This document shows, in pieces, positions 8,452-16,284 of a DNA stretch of 64,000 bases. Position numbers and translations under genes: made by a program. The stretch is from SKHV01 sp963678565 (GTDB lineage: Bacteria > Bacteroidota > Bacteroidia > Bacteroidales > Prolixibacteraceae): positions 1,364,001 through 1,428,000 of the forward strand of contig OY782875.1 in the NCBI GenBank assembly GCA_963678565.1, given 5' to 3'. The notes under the pieces were generated by a model. That model was not told the DNA's origin. It worked only from the letters and a program-made list of their open reading frames with translations, and did no database searches. The first letter of the stretch is position 1; every line of letters starts with the position of its first letter.

Positions 8452-9873
8452 TTATTTGTTAATATTTTCCGCTTCGATCATTGCTTTTTTTAGTGCACCT
8501 AACTTGTTGTTTACTTCTTGAAGTTCACTCTCTTTTTTCGATTTTGCCACAATTCCGGCACCCGCCTGACAAATTAAAGTATTGTTTTTGCTTAAAAAGG
8601 TTCGGATGGTAATTGCATGATTGATATCGCCATTAAAACCAATGAAACCAATAGCTCCACCGTAATAGGAACGGTTTACGTTTTCTAATCGATCAATAAT
8701 TTGCATGGCTTTGTATTTTGGCGCTCCCGAAAGTGTTCCTGCGGGGAAGGTGTCGCCGAATACTTTGATGGTATTGGTTCCTTCTTCTAATTGTCCGCTT
8801 ACTTCTGAAACCAAATGCAATACATGTGAATAATATTGTACTTCGCGATAGTTATCGACAGTAACATTTGCCGAATTTCGACTTAAATCGTTTCGGGCAA
8901 GGTCGACCAACATTACGTGTTCGGCATTTTCTTTTTCATCGGCTGCCAAATCGATGGCTAATTGTTTGTCTTTTTCGTCATCTCCGGTACGTTTAAATGT
9001 TCCGGCAATTGGATTGATGATGGCTTTGTTTTTATCAACTACCAATTGCGCTTCAGGCGAAGATCCGAATATTCGGAAGCCACCAAAATCGAAATAAAAC
9101 AAGTATGGTGAAGGATTGATTCGGCGTAAAGCACGATAAACGTTGAATTCGTCTCCACGGAATTTCTGGCGGAATCTTCTGGAAATAACTATTTGGAAAA
9201 CATCTCCTCGGAAGCAGTGCTTTTTACCTTCTTCCACCATTTCCATGTATTTCTCATCGGTAATGTTGGAGCTTTCGTCTCCTTCAAGTTTAAACTGAAA
9301 AGCAACAACATTTTGATTGCTGAGCATTGCTGCAATTTCTTTCGATTTGCTTTCTTCCTCATCAATAAGATTCTCAACCAATGTGATATCGTTATTGAAA
9401 TGATTAATGGCAATAATATATCGGTGAAAAGCGTAATACATATCGGGAATATTCGCTTCATCCGCTTCTCGTTCTCTGAGTTTTAAGGTTTCGAAATATT
9501 GAATTGCATCAAAAGAGGTGTAGCCCCAAAGGCCGTTTACGATTCCTTTTTGATTGATTTCATCAATTTCAAAATTATTTAAGAAATTGTTTAAGTTATC
9601 TGCAACACTATTGGTCTCAGTAACATTCTCGATTAAAACGTTATTGTCTGGTAGGTTTTTTGTAATTACATTTTTGTTAATCTGTATAGAAGCAATTTCA
9701 TCGAAACAGATGTAGCTCATACTATTATTGGCACCATGATAATCGCTACTTTCAAGCAATAGTGTTTTCGGAAAGCGATCTCTTAAGGTCATATAAATAC
9801 TAACCGGAGTAACTAAATCGGAGATGCTCCCTGGGAGCTTAGTTGTTTTAGTATTGATTTTTATTTTATTCAT
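8452..9873 (-). CDS. trpE: anthranilate synthase component I
   Basis: Converts chorismate to anthranilate, the committed step, using ammonia from TrpG. The chorismate-binding domain shows FGSSPEAQL, PIAGTFKRTG, DLARNDLSRN and FPAGTLSGAPK, ending in the GGAIGFIGFNGD and AITIRT segments. Near the N-terminus (about residues 39-43) LLESSD matches the LLES element that binds feedback tryptophan, so allosteric inhibition is likely. Length is 473 aa. It is the first structural gene of the operon, 35 nt after the attenuator hairpin. Confidence 0.97.
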   Translation of the reverse strand: MNKIKINTKTTKLPGSISDLVTPVSIYMTLRDRFPKTLLLESSDYHGANNSMSYICFDEIASIQINKNVITKNLPDNNVLIENVTETNSVADNLNNFLNNFEIDEINQKGIVNGLWGYTSFDAIQYFETLKLREREADEANIPDMYYAFHRYIIAINHFNNDITLVENLIDEEESKSKEIAAMLSNQNVVAFQFKLEGDESSNITDEKYMEMVEEGKKHCFRGDVFQIVISRRFRQKFRGDEFNVYRALRRINPSPYLFYFDFGGFRIFGSSPEAQLVVDKNKAIINPIAGTFKRTGDDEKDKQLAIDLAADEKENAEHVMLVDLARNDLSRNSANVTVDNYREVQYYSHVLHLVSEVSGQLEEGTNTIKVFGDTFPAGTLSGAPKYKAMQIIDRLENVNRSYYGGAIGFIGFNGDINHAITIRTFLSKNNTLICQAGAGIVAKSKKESELQEVNNKLGALKKAMIEAENINK

Positions 9874-9908
9874 AGTTGTTCGGAATTTTCTAATATTTTT
9901 TAAACAAA

Positions 9909-9938
9909 AAAGGCTTGTCGGAAGTCCGACAAGCCTTT
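9909..9938 (-). terminator. trp attenuator (intrinsic terminator)
   Basis: A perfect inverted repeat, AGGCTTGTCGGA in the RNA against its complement (+ strand arms 9911-9922 and 9925-9936, extendable by two A-T pairs), is followed on the transcribed strand by a run of T ending at about 9901. It sits 35 nt before trpE and 34 nt after the stop of the Trp-rich leader ORF. That is the classic position for a ribosome-controlled terminator. The segment at 9966-9981 can compete for its 5' arm (see the antiterminator entry). Confidence 0.93.
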
Positions 9939-9965
9939 AAATATTTTATGATTAAACTCACGAGC

Positions 9966-9981
9966 GGCCTGCTCAACTTCC
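9966..9981 (-). promoter_or_regulatory. trp antiterminator segment
   Basis: On the transcript this 16-nt segment reads GGAAGTTGAGCAGGCC and overlaps the last codons of the leader ORF. Its GGAAGT can pair with ACTTCC, and its GCAGGCC with GGCTTGT, in the attenuator (+ strand 9920-9935), with a 3x3 internal loop between them. Pairing would destroy the terminator. A ribosome stalled on the upstream Trp codons would leave this segment free. A ribosome reaching the stop codon would cover it, allowing termination. A small self-hairpin (GAGC...GCTC) is also possible here. Derived by eye, not by energy calculation. Confidence 0.8.
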
Positions 9982-10035
9982 TATTTGGAAACTAAGAACG
10001 TGCCACCACCATGTATTTAAGTTTAAATTCTTCAT
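9973..10035 (-). CDS. trpL: trp operon leader peptide with three consecutive Trp codons
   Basis: A 20-codon ORF on the minus strand, ATG at 10035-10033 and TGA at 9975-9973. It encodes MKNLNLNT-WWW-HVLSFQIGS, with three tandem TGG codons at positions 9-11. It lies between the candidate trp promoter and the attenuator hairpin. Trp is rare, so three in a row in a short ORF just ahead of trpE is strong evidence for a leader peptide acting as a charged-tRNA-Trp sensor. The peptide itself is expected to have no function. Confidence 0.93.
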   Translation of the reverse strand: MKNLNLNTWWWHVLSFQIGS

Positions 10036-10050
10036 TGTTGTATTTTGTTA

Positions 10051-10081
10051 CAAATAAAGGTTATGATCTTTTAATTTCAAA
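10051..10081 (-). promoter_or_regulatory. candidate promoter of the trp operon
   Basis: On the minus strand TTTG (10081-10078), a 19-nt spacer and TTTATTTG (10058-10051) match the Bacteroidota TTTG / TAnnTTTG promoter with one mismatch in the second base of the -7 element. It would start the transcript about 10 nt before the leader ORF. Confidence 0.5.
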
Positions 10082-10144
10082 AAAAAATATCAATTAAATT
10101 TATATTTCTTACAAATTGTTAACTCAACCAATTGATCGAATCAC

Positions 10145-11335
10145 TTATTTTTTAGTGTCATCCTTTTTTAATATCTCGATAATTTCGTCGACTGAACCTA
10201 TTAATTTTTCAGTGTCTTTTGAAATAATACTAATATAGGTGTCTCTCACATCTTCTTCCAGATCTTCTTCAATTAACAGATTGATAAAGCCAATAATTGC
10301 ATTCATAGGAGTACGCACTTTATGACTAAGGTTTTCAAGATAAAATGTTTTCATCTTGTCTGTTTCTTTCAGTTGTTCAGTTTGTGCATGGTACTCATCA
10401 ATCAATCGAGCAACTACCCCCATTTCAGTTTTACTCTTTTTAAGCGACTGAATTTCAGTAGATCTTCCATTGGATAAGGATTCTGATATTTTTTTGATTG
10501 GTGCTATTACCCATGAAATAACAAATATTAAGAAAATTAACATTGTTAGGAGCAATGAACCAATAATTAGTTTATTGTTGGTTGATGCGGTACTATTCCA
10601 CAAATTAAGGAAAGGTAAGTCCAATTCGATATTCATTACAGCTACCGGATTTCCAAAATAATCATTAAGTGGACGGGTAATTCTAACTATTTCTCGACTA
10701 ATCGATGGTAGTTCTTCCATCGATTTCATAATTGAAACCTTGGAATTATTAATATTTGCAGAATAATAATTGAGCCACTGATCGTCTTGTATTGCAGCAG
10801 CAATTATGTATCCTACCGTATTAGAGATGCCACCGGTGGTTATTCTTGCACCCACAAAGCGAATTACTTTTCCATTAATTACCTGATAAAATGTTTTTGG
10901 TCCTTCATCAATAAAAGTTATTTCTAATGCGTTAGAAGGAATTGGTAAAAAGTCGCGAACAATAGTACCATTAGTAGATTTAAAATAAAAAGTTTCGCCA
11001 TTGTCTTTTAAAAACCAAACTGCTTCAAATTTTGCATATTCTAGCATTTCCTTACCTAGGTAGCTGTCTATATACTTTCTGTCATTTGAATTATTATTTA
11101 GAATAAAGAACGATGTTTCTACATCGTTGGCTGTTGTTGCAAGATAGTTGGTAAAGTCAACACCATAAAAGTCGCGAGTAATCATTTGATCAATTTCTGC
11201 GTCGTATTCCTGGGTGATTGAATTCTTGATTTTACCGAATTCTTTATCGGCTTTCACCTTAACTAATGTTATACCTCCAATTACAATAATTGAGAGGAAT
11301 AGGATAAGCCAAATAAACCTTGATAATAGTTTCAT
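10145..11335 (-). CDS. membrane histidine kinase-like protein lacking the ATPase domain
   Basis: The protein has a first membrane segment (residues about 7-27) and an extracytoplasmic sensor region of about 225 residues, possibly CHASE/Cache-like. A second membrane segment follows (about 256-279), then a linker and a dimerisation/phosphoacceptor helix with SHKVRTPMNAI (His 338), very close to the H-box of hybrid kinases. It stops at residue 396, immediately after the HisKA helices. There is no N, D, F or G box, and only ~110 nt lie before the trp leader, so no lost ATPase domain is hidden downstream. It could receive phosphate from another kinase or be a non-catalytic signalling partner. No response regulator is adjacent. 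Confidence 0.8.
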   Translation of the reverse strand: MKLLSRFIWLILFLSIIVIGGITLVKVKADKEFGKIKNSITQEYDAEIDQMITRDFYGVDFTNYLATTANDVETSFFILNNNSNDRKYIDSYLGKEMLEYAKFEAVWFLKDNGETFYFKSTNGTIVRDFLPIPSNALEITFIDEGPKTFYQVINGKVIRFVGARITTGGISNTVGYIIAAAIQDDQWLNYYSANINNSKVSIMKSMEELPSISREIVRITRPLNDYFGNPVAVMNIELDLPFLNLWNSTASTNNKLIIGSLLLTMLIFLIFVISWVIAPIKKISESLSNGRSTEIQSLKKSKTEMGVVARLIDEYHAQTEQLKETDKMKTFYLENLSHKVRTPMNAIIGFINLLIEEDLEEDVRDTYISIISKDTEKLIGSVDEIIEILKKDDTKK

Positions 11336-11677
11336 ATTTTATTTTAGGTTTTCTTAATGTCTAATTATATAAGAGGCGATAATTTACACAATTTTTTTTA
11401 ATCGATGCTAATTTTATTGGGTTCATACAGATAATTATTAATTTGAGTTCTAATGTTAATAGTTTGTGCTTTTTCATTCGTGAACTGAAATGGTACTTTC
11501 ATCGCTCAAATCTGCACTTTCACAAAGTCTATTATATTTTTATCAAATTTTCTTTGAAAACATTCTATTTTTTACTCAAATTTGAAATGTAAACAAAAGA
11601 GAAAACCCCTTACATTATAACTCCCTTTTGTTGTTTGTACTCCCTGCGAGCAACAATCATTTTTAGATCTATCAAAA
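11336..11677. other. intergenic region upstream of the kinase-like gene
   Basis: About 340 nt of very AT-rich DNA. I find no coding frame, tRNA or clear TAnnTTTG element on the minus strand. A weak inverted pair (TTGTTG ... CAACAA near 11629-11657) is the only structure seen. It must contain the promoter for the gene at 10145-11335. Confidence 0.5.
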
Positions 11678-11701
11678 AAAGAGTCGTGACCACGACTCTT
11701 T
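11678..11701 (-). terminator. terminator of the carboxynorspermidine dehydrogenase gene
   Basis: An 11-bp perfect stem (AAAGAGTCGTG at 11678-11688, its complement at 11691-11701) has a tiny loop and is followed on the minus strand by seven T residues. It lies 7 nt after the stop of the gene at 11708. Confidence 0.9.
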
Positions 11702-11707
11702 TTAACT

Positions 11708-12901
11708 TTATAATTCCAGATCAATATTTGTTAATTCATTCCATGGTAATCCTTGTTTTGCCAATTCGTCCAAGAAAGGATCAGGATTAAATTCTTCTAC
11801 GTTATAAACTCCTTCTTTTTTCCATAGACCTTTTAAATACATCATTGCACCCACTGTTGCCGGAACACCTGTTGTGTAACTAACACCTTGCGCGCCTGTT
11901 TCATCGTATGCTACTTGGTGGCTGCAGTTATTGTAGATATAATAGGTTTGTTCAACACCATCTTTCAATCCTTTTATACGACAACCAATAGATGTTTCGC
12001 CAGTATAGTTTTCACCTAATTCACCTGGATTTGGAAGCACCGCTTTAAGAAACTGAATTGGAACAATTTCTTTGCCTTCATAAACAATTGGTTCAATGCT
12101 TGCCATTCCAATGTTTTGAATCACACGCAAATGTGTTAAATATTCCTGACCAAAAGTCATCCAGAATCTTGCTCTTTTTATTGTTGGGAAGTTTTTTACC
12201 AACGATTCTAGTTCTTCGTGATAGATTAAATAAGATTCTTTAGGACCAATATTGGGGTAATTTAATGGTTGATGAATTTCGTGCGGCTCGGTAAGTCTCC
12301 ATTCTCCATCTTCCCAATATTTTCCTTTTTGGGTTACCTCTCTAATATTAATCTCAGGATTGAAATTGGTTGCAAATGCTTTTCCATGATCTCCTGCATT
12401 ACAGTCAACGATATCTAAATAATGAATTTCATCGAAGAAGTGTTTGGCCGCGCGCGCGGTAAATATACTAGTTACACCTGGGTCGAATCCACAACCTAAG
12501 ATGGCTGTAATTCCCGCTTCCTTAAATTTATCTTTGTAGGCCCATTGCCAGCTATATTCAAATTTCGCTTCGTTTTCAGGCTCATAGTTTGCCGTGTCGA
12601 GATAGGCGGTTTTGGTTTCTAAACATGCATCCATTATCGTTAAATCTTGATATGGCAGTGCTACGTTTACAACAATGTCGGGCTGGAATGCATTGATTAG
12701 TTCAACCAATTCGGGAACGTTATTTGCATCAACCTGTGCAGTTTTGATACGATTACCTCCTACTGCTTTGGCAATAGCATCGCACTTTGCTTTTGTACGA
12801 CTTGCCATCATTATTTCGGTAAATACATCAGGATTTGAGGCCATTTTATGTGCTACAACTGTGCCCACGCCTCCTGCTCCGATAATTAAAACTTTTCCCA
12901 T
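11708..12901 (-). CDS. carboxynorspermidine dehydrogenase (saccharopine dehydrogenase family)
   Basis: NADPH-dependent enzyme that condenses a diamine with aspartate semialdehyde to give a carboxylated triamine, the first step of the alternative spermidine/norspermidine route. The Rossmann loop GAGGVG is at residues 8-13, and the saccharopine-dehydrogenase-type segments LDTANYEPENEAKFEY and GCGFDPGVTSIF are present. Length 397 aa matches the Bacteroidota enzymes of this family rather than lysine-forming saccharopine dehydrogenases. Its partner decarboxylase NspC is in the same window (27759-28901), supporting the assignment. Confidence 0.9.
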   Translation of the reverse strand: MGKVLIIGAGGVGTVVAHKMASNPDVFTEIMMASRTKAKCDAIAKAVGGNRIKTAQVDANNVPELVELINAFQPDIVVNVALPYQDLTIMDACLETKTAYLDTANYEPENEAKFEYSWQWAYKDKFKEAGITAILGCGFDPGVTSIFTARAAKHFFDEIHYLDIVDCNAGDHGKAFATNFNPEINIREVTQKGKYWEDGEWRLTEPHEIHQPLNYPNIGPKESYLIYHEELESLVKNFPTIKRARFWMTFGQEYLTHLRVIQNIGMASIEPIVYEGKEIVPIQFLKAVLPNPGELGENYTGETSIGCRIKGLKDGVEQTYYIYNNCSHQVAYDETGAQGVSYTTGVPATVGAMMYLKGLWKKEGVYNVEEFNPDPFLDELAKQGLPWNELTNIDLEL

Positions 12902-12980
12902 TTTTTGTATTTATTTTGTTATCGATAAAAATCGCGCGAATATGTATTATTTTTCTGAATATTCAACTATTAAATATATA

Positions 12981-13012
12981 AATATCGAGTGAAAAAATAA
13001 TATCTCGATATT
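12981..13012. terminator. AT-rich hairpin after the DUF4251 gene
   Basis: Perfect 9-bp arms AATATCGAG (12981-12989) and CTCGATATT (13004-13012) with a 14-nt loop lie just after the stop at 13016. A weakly T-rich stretch follows on the minus strand. It is probably the terminator of the 15.1-13.0 kb operon, though the position upstream of the 12901 start also allows an operator role. Confidence 0.5.
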
Positions 13013-13015
13013 AAG

Positions 13016-13507
13016 TTACTGATAGCTTATTGTTCCGGTATAATCTATTGACTCTTTTTGGTTGCTAATGATTTTTAAACTAGCATATTCTGAGTTGCTA
13101 ACATAGAATACAAGCCGAAGATTATCTGTTTCAGTTTTTGTTCTTATATAATAGGTGATCAGACTTTTTCTTTTATTCAATTTCTTTTCCTTAGAAGTAA
13201 TTTCAGTTTTTGAATGAAAACCACCTTCATACTTAAAATCGGCTTGATAGGCTCTACCCCAAAATGGTAAATCGATGAATATTGAATCGTTTTTAACAAC
13301 CACTGTGTTAGGATCAGAGGTGATTGCATTAAAACCTAAGGTCGCCGTATTCATATCGTTGGCTACGAATTTGATGTTTTTTGTTTCAATCACTTCAAAA
13401 AGTTCCATGGTTTTCTTTTTCGCCTCTTCTTTATTTTGCCCAACTCCAATTATCGGAAGGAATAATAAGCTGAAAAAAATATTACGAAGAATAAATCGTG
13501 TTTTCAT
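13016..13507 (-). CDS. DUF4251 family exported protein
   Basis: A 163-residue protein with an N-terminal signal segment (about residues 5-23, ending in GVGQ), so it is likely periplasmic or outer-membrane associated. The DSIFIDLPFWGRAYQADF segment is characteristic of DUF4251, a Bacteroidota family of unknown function. The start overlaps the end of ftcD by 26 nt. An internal Met is possible but would cut the signal peptide. No catalytic motif is recognisable. Confidence 0.8.
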   Translation of the reverse strand: MKTRFILRNIFFSLLFLPIIGVGQNKEEAKKKTMELFEVIETKNIKFVANDMNTATLGFNAITSDPNTVVVKNDSIFIDLPFWGRAYQADFKYEGGFHSKTEITSKEKKLNKRKSLITYYIRTKTETDNLRLVFYVSNSEYASLKIISNQKESIDYTGTISYQ

Positions 13508-14516
13508 CTAACTTTGAATTTAGTGCATATTCCAAAATTCGTTCATTAGGATTGAATTTTAAAAGTTGATTTAATCCTAAATGCTCTATGGCACAATTTA
13601 TTAAATATAATTCAGAATTACGATGAGCAAGGTCATTCTTTGAGCAATAATATTTGCCAGCTTTGATGAGTGCGCTTAAAGGGATTAACCCAATAAGTTC
13701 TGATCCTTTTACATTTGAATTAAGTCGTTTTGCTTCTGATTTTATTGTTTCGAAAACGGTATGAATGGGCGTTGTTTCTATGTCAATTAGGTTTGTTGAA
13801 ACTTGTGCTAATTGATACTCCTCCATATACCAGCCAATGGCTCTAAGTTTCTTAAGTTTGCCGGCAACACGATTTTTATGGGCATCCAAAAATCCACTTT
13901 CACGAACAATACCTGCAATTTTCTTGGCTAATTTTGTATCCTTTGAGTCGAGATTCACATTGTAGGCAATCAAAAATTTACGAGCTCCAATTACGGTTAC
14001 GCCAGCTTTACTATTAAATATTTCTGGCCCAAAATCAGGTTTCCAATTTGTAGTATTCACTTTTGCCTGCATGCCTTCGTATTCTCCTTTTCGGCAATTG
14101 GCTAAGCTTTTTCGTGCTTCAAATTTTGCAGATTGCTCATATAGATAAACTTGAATACCCAATTCTTTGGCAACTCGCTCTGCCAATTTTTCTGCTAGTA
14201 GAATCGTTTCTGCCGTGGTGATTCCTTTTACCGGCACCAAAGGACAAACATCGGTAGCACCCATTCGAGGGTGTGCTCCGGTTTGCTTCTGCATGTCAAT
14301 TAATTCAGCTGCTTTTTTTATGGCAAGAAATGCTGCGTGAACTACTTTCTCTGGCGATCCTGCAAAAGTTATTACAGTTCTATTGGCATCGAAACCCTTG
14401 TCGGTGTGCAAAACTGCAACTTCATCAACACTGTTAATTTCATCGACAATTGAATTAATTACTTTTTTATTTCGGCCTTCCGAAAAATTTGGAATGCATT
14501 CAACTATTTTTTTCAT
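13482..14516 (-). CDS. ftcD: glutamate formimidoyltransferase
   Basis: Transfers the formimino group of formiminoglutamate (histidine breakdown) to tetrahydrofolate. The N-terminus IVECIPNFSEGRN, the HPRMGATDVCPLVPVKG segment with the catalytic His region, and YNVNLDSKD are typical of the transferase domain. At 344 aa it lacks the cyclodeaminase domain of the bifunctional enzyme, as is usual in Bacteroidota. No other hut gene is nearby. It is 3 nt from the thioredoxin-like gene, forming a small operon. Confidence 0.92.
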   Translation of the reverse strand: MKKIVECIPNFSEGRNKKVINSIVDEINSVDEVAVLHTDKGFDANRTVITFAGSPEKVVHAAFLAIKKAAELIDMQKQTGAHPRMGATDVCPLVPVKGITTAETILLAEKLAERVAKELGIQVYLYEQSAKFEARKSLANCRKGEYEGMQAKVNTTNWKPDFGPEIFNSKAGVTVIGARKFLIAYNVNLDSKDTKLAKKIAGIVRESGFLDAHKNRVAGKLKKLRAIGWYMEEYQLAQVSTNLIDIETTPIHTVFETIKSEAKRLNSNVKGSELIGLIPLSALIKAGKYYCSKNDLAHRNSELYLINCAIEHLGLNQLLKFNPNERILEYALNSKLDENTIYSS

Positions 14517-14519
14517 TTT

Positions 14520-15092
14520 TTAAAATGGACTAACCCCTGCTCGCCACTTAATGTTGCAACCTGAACTAGGCTTTTGATCTGCGCTTACCGATTCTCCTTT
14601 TATTAAAGAATCTAATGCATTTCGGAGGTCTTTTCCTGTTACAGGGATTTGGTTTTTATGGCGCGCGTCATCTAACTGACCACGATATACACAATTCAAG
14701 TTCTTGTCGAAAACAAAGAAATCGGGAGTGCAAGCAGCTTTGTAGGCTTTCGCAACCAATTGTCTTTCGTCGTACAAATATGGAAATTTAAATCCAAATT
14801 CTTCGGCTTGAGCCTTTAACATTTCGGGACTATCGTCGGGAAATGCATCGGCATCATTCGAACTAATTGCAAGAAATGAGATCCCTTTTTCGATATATTC
14901 ATTGCTTATGTTCGCAATTTCGTGATTGATGTGTTTAACATACGGACAATGGTTGCAAATAAACATTAAAACTGTTGCAATTTCCGATTTGGATTCTTCA
15001 AGAGAAACCATTTCATTGTTAACCACATTCATTAATCTAAAACCAGGCGCTTTTGCACCTAGAGGGAACATTTTTGAAAACGTTAGTACCAT
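14520..15092 (-). CDS. thioredoxin-fold (AhpC/TSA-type) redox protein
   Basis: A 190-residue thioredoxin-like protein. The active-site segment is MFICNHCPYVKH, a C-x2-C motif after the first beta strand. The later AACTPDFFVFD segment carries the conserved cis-Pro loop and an extra Cys. The family is often annotated as a peroxiredoxin-like or thioredoxin family protein and is cytosolic here, since no signal peptide is seen. The frame extends upstream to 15140, but the Met at 15092 matches relatives, and a near-consensus -7 element (AATATTTG) at 15138-15145 would place transcription within the longer version. Confidence 0.85.
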   Translation of the reverse strand: MVLTFSKMFPLGAKAPGFRLMNVVNNEMVSLEESKSEIATVLMFICNHCPYVKHINHEIANISNEYIEKGISFLAISSNDADAFPDDSPEMLKAQAEEFGFKFPYLYDERQLVAKAYKAACTPDFFVFDKNLNCVYRGQLDDARHKNQIPVTGKDLRNALDSLIKGESVSADQKPSSGCNIKWRAGVSPF

Positions 15093-15162
15093 ATAGTTAT
15101 CTTTTAAAAGGGAAACAATTTTTGTATTTAAACAGTTCAAATATTTCGCATTTAACTCGATT

Positions 15163-15196
15163 TTTGAATAATGCTGCTTATAAATAACTAAATTTG
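15163..15196 (+). promoter_or_regulatory. promoter of the cyclophilin gene
   Basis: TTTG (15163-15166), a 22-nt spacer and a perfect TAAATTTG (15189-15196) match the Bacteroidota house-keeping promoter. The ATG follows 27 nt later. Confidence 0.7.
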
Positions 15197-15223
15197 CATA
15201 TTAATTAATATTAAAATGCGATT

Positions 15224-15661
15224 ATGATAACAGCTGAAATGCACACCGAAAAAGGGGTGATGAAAATAAAGTTTTTTGAAGAAGATGCACCCAAAACAGT
15301 TGCAAATTTTGTAAAACTAGCCGAAGATGGATTTTACGATGGACTAACTTTTCATCGAGTAATTCCAAATTTTGTGATTCAAGGAGGTTGCCCAGATGGA
15401 ACTGGCGCAGGTGGTCCAGGCTATTCAATTAAATGTGAATTGGATGGCGACAACCAATACCACGATCGAGGCGTATTGTCGATGGCTCATGCTGGCCGTG
15501 ATACAGGTGGTTCTCAGTTTTTTATTTGCCATAGTCGTGAGAATACTTCGCATCTCGACAGACAGCATACTTGTTTTGGAAAAGTGTTTGAAGGCTTAGA
15601 GGTGATCGACGATATTCGACAAAGAGATGTAATTGAAAAGATCTTAATTTTTGAAGATTAA
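15224..15661 (+). CDS. peptidyl-prolyl cis-trans isomerase, cyclophilin type
   Basis: Catalyses proline isomerisation during protein folding. FHRVIPNFVIQGG, the catalytic Arg region, and GVLSMAHAGRDTGGSQFFI are the signature of the family. At 145 residues with no signal peptide it is a small cytosolic PpiB-like enzyme. It is a single-gene unit with its own promoter and terminator. Confidence 0.95.
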   Translation: MITAEMHTEKGVMKIKFFEEDAPKTVANFVKLAEDGFYDGLTFHRVIPNFVIQGGCPDGTGAGGPGYSIKCELDGDNQYHDRGVLSMAHAGRDTGGSQFFICHSRENTSHLDRQHTCFGKVFEGLEVIDDIRQRDVIEKILIFED

Positions 15662-15669
15662 TTATAGAG

Positions 15670-15695
15670 AGGCTGATTCATTTAATCAGCCTTTT
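15670..15695 (+). terminator. terminator of the cyclophilin gene
   Basis: Stem AGGCTGATT (15670-15678) with AATCAGCCT (15684-15692), loop CATTT, then TTTT. The stop codon of the convergent membrane-protein gene lies inside the hairpin. Confidence 0.85.
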
Positions 15696-16116
15696 CATTT
15701 TGTTCTGTTTTGGGAGTCAATTCAAAGTTAACATTAGCATTGTTGGTTGTTTTGAAAAAAATAAAAATTGAAAAAACAAAAATTGCAATGCTAAAAAAAA
15801 TTGAAATTTTGCTTTTACTATAACGAACGAACAAGGCAATGAGTGCCAATCCTCCATTAAGCATAATCATAATTACTAAGCTAATTAATGTTTTGATTTG
15901 CTCGTAATCAATTCCTTCTGTTTCAGGTGCAGGAATCATCTTGCTTTTGAGCACCATAAATGCCAAACCCCCTAAAATTACAGCAGCAATTTCTGCTAAT
16001 TGAGCAAATAGTTTTTTCTTTTCAACCCAACTGAAAATATATAAACCCAATATAGCAAAAAGAAAGTATTGTGGTACACTTCGCAAAAGTACTTCTAAAA
16101 GTTCTGTTGAAATCAT
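15682..16116 (-). CDS. four-helix membrane protein of unknown function
   Basis: I do not recognise the family. The 144 residues contain about four hydrophobic helices: residues 14-30, 40-57, 76-98 and 104-122. A charged loop around residue 33 (EKKK) and a hydrophilic acidic tail complete the chain. It stands alone between the cyclophilin and the EEP lipoprotein, on the opposite strand to both. Confidence 0.65.
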   Translation of the reverse strand: MISTELLEVLLRSVPQYFLFAILGLYIFSWVEKKKLFAQLAEIAAVILGGLAFMVLKSKMIPAPETEGIDYEQIKTLISLVIMIMLNGGLALIALFVRYSKSKISIFFSIAIFVFSIFIFFKTTNNANVNFELTPKTEQNEKAD

Positions 16117-16284
16117 ACTTTAATTTTTCTCAAAAATAGAATTAATTCGATTTGAAATTCGACAAATTGAACTTTAATGTATTAAATTCGTTTGATCTGA
16201 AAAAATTAACCAATGGAAACAGCTTCTGTAATTTAGTTGGCAATAATTAAAAACCAAAGTTGTTTTCTCCATATTTTAATACAA

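Noticed and set aside
15093..15140. N-terminal extension of the thioredoxin-like gene
   Set aside because: The added 16 residues fall on a promoter-like element and do not resemble the family.
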